Below the pieces are notes generated by a model. The model saw only the letters and a program-made list of their open reading frames with translations. It was not told the origin of the DNA and searched no databases. From Blastocatellia bacterium (lineage in GTDB: Bacteria > Acidobacteriota > Blastocatellia > Pyrinomonadales > Pyrinomonadaceae), in the NCBI GenBank assembly GCA_003175865.1, contig PSRF01000315.1:1-5631 (forward strand): a stretch of 5,631 nucleotides of DNA, given 5' to 3'. This document shows positions 5,627-5,631 of the stretch, in pieces. Every line of letters starts with the position of its first letter. The first letter of the stretch is position 1. A program made the position numbers and the translations under genes.

Positions 5627-5631
5627 GTGAA
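5623..5631 (+). CDS. Start of the next gene (partial, MSE...)
   Basis: ATGAGTGAA (Met-Ser-Glu) overlaps the recX stop in the ATGA arrangement typical of translational coupling, and runs off the window. The GAGG just before it is too close to be an ideal ribosome site, so reinitiation after recX is plausible. In many bacteria alaS follows recX, but three codons cannot identify the gene. Confidence 0.45.

Overview
The window looks like an ordinary bacterial chromosomal segment of moderate GC with five complete genes, the first codons of a sixth, and short intergenic gaps (the longest is about 270 bases). I see no rRNA, tRNA, CRISPR array, insertion sequence, phage gene or other mobile element. 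The organism is most likely a member of the Acidobacteriota, perhaps a Blastocatellia/Pyrinomonadales type. This is an inference from a Bacillus-type PrkA kinase, a TIMP/NTR-like exported protein, frequent absence of Shine-Dalgarno sequences and moderate GC. No rRNA or other decisive marker is present.

Layout, from low to high coordinates. Positions 52-606 (minus) encode a small exported protein with a TIMP/netrin-like (NTR) fold signature and a C-terminal membrane anchor. Positions 669-1613 (minus) encode an N-terminally membrane-anchored alpha/beta hydrolase with a complete Ser-Asp-His triad. An 11-bp perfect hairpin (1629-1659) separates it from a PrkA-family AAA+ serine protein kinase (1695 to 3755 or 3632, minus). 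A 268-base gap holds the likely prkA promoter and a structured leader. Positions 4024-4956 (minus) encode TruB, the tRNA Psi55 synthase. Divergently on the plus strand, recX (5036 or 5093 to 5626) encodes the RecA modulator, and its stop codon overlaps the ATG of the next gene, which runs off the window.

The genes do not form one obvious pathway. All four minus-strand genes point the same way, but the intergenic gaps and the hairpin argue for at least partly separate transcription. truB and recX are housekeeping genes sharing a divergent promoter region. prkA is a stress and starvation signalling kinase that stands apart from its usual partners (yeaH/yhbH and spoVR).

I found no convincing undescribed multi-gene system. 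The points most worth a second look are the prkA leader and uncertain start, the strong hairpin between prkA and the hydrolase, the paired CPxC motifs in PrkA, the TIMP-like N-terminal Cys-x-Cys of the exported protein, and a -10-like box placed for leaderless translation of truB.
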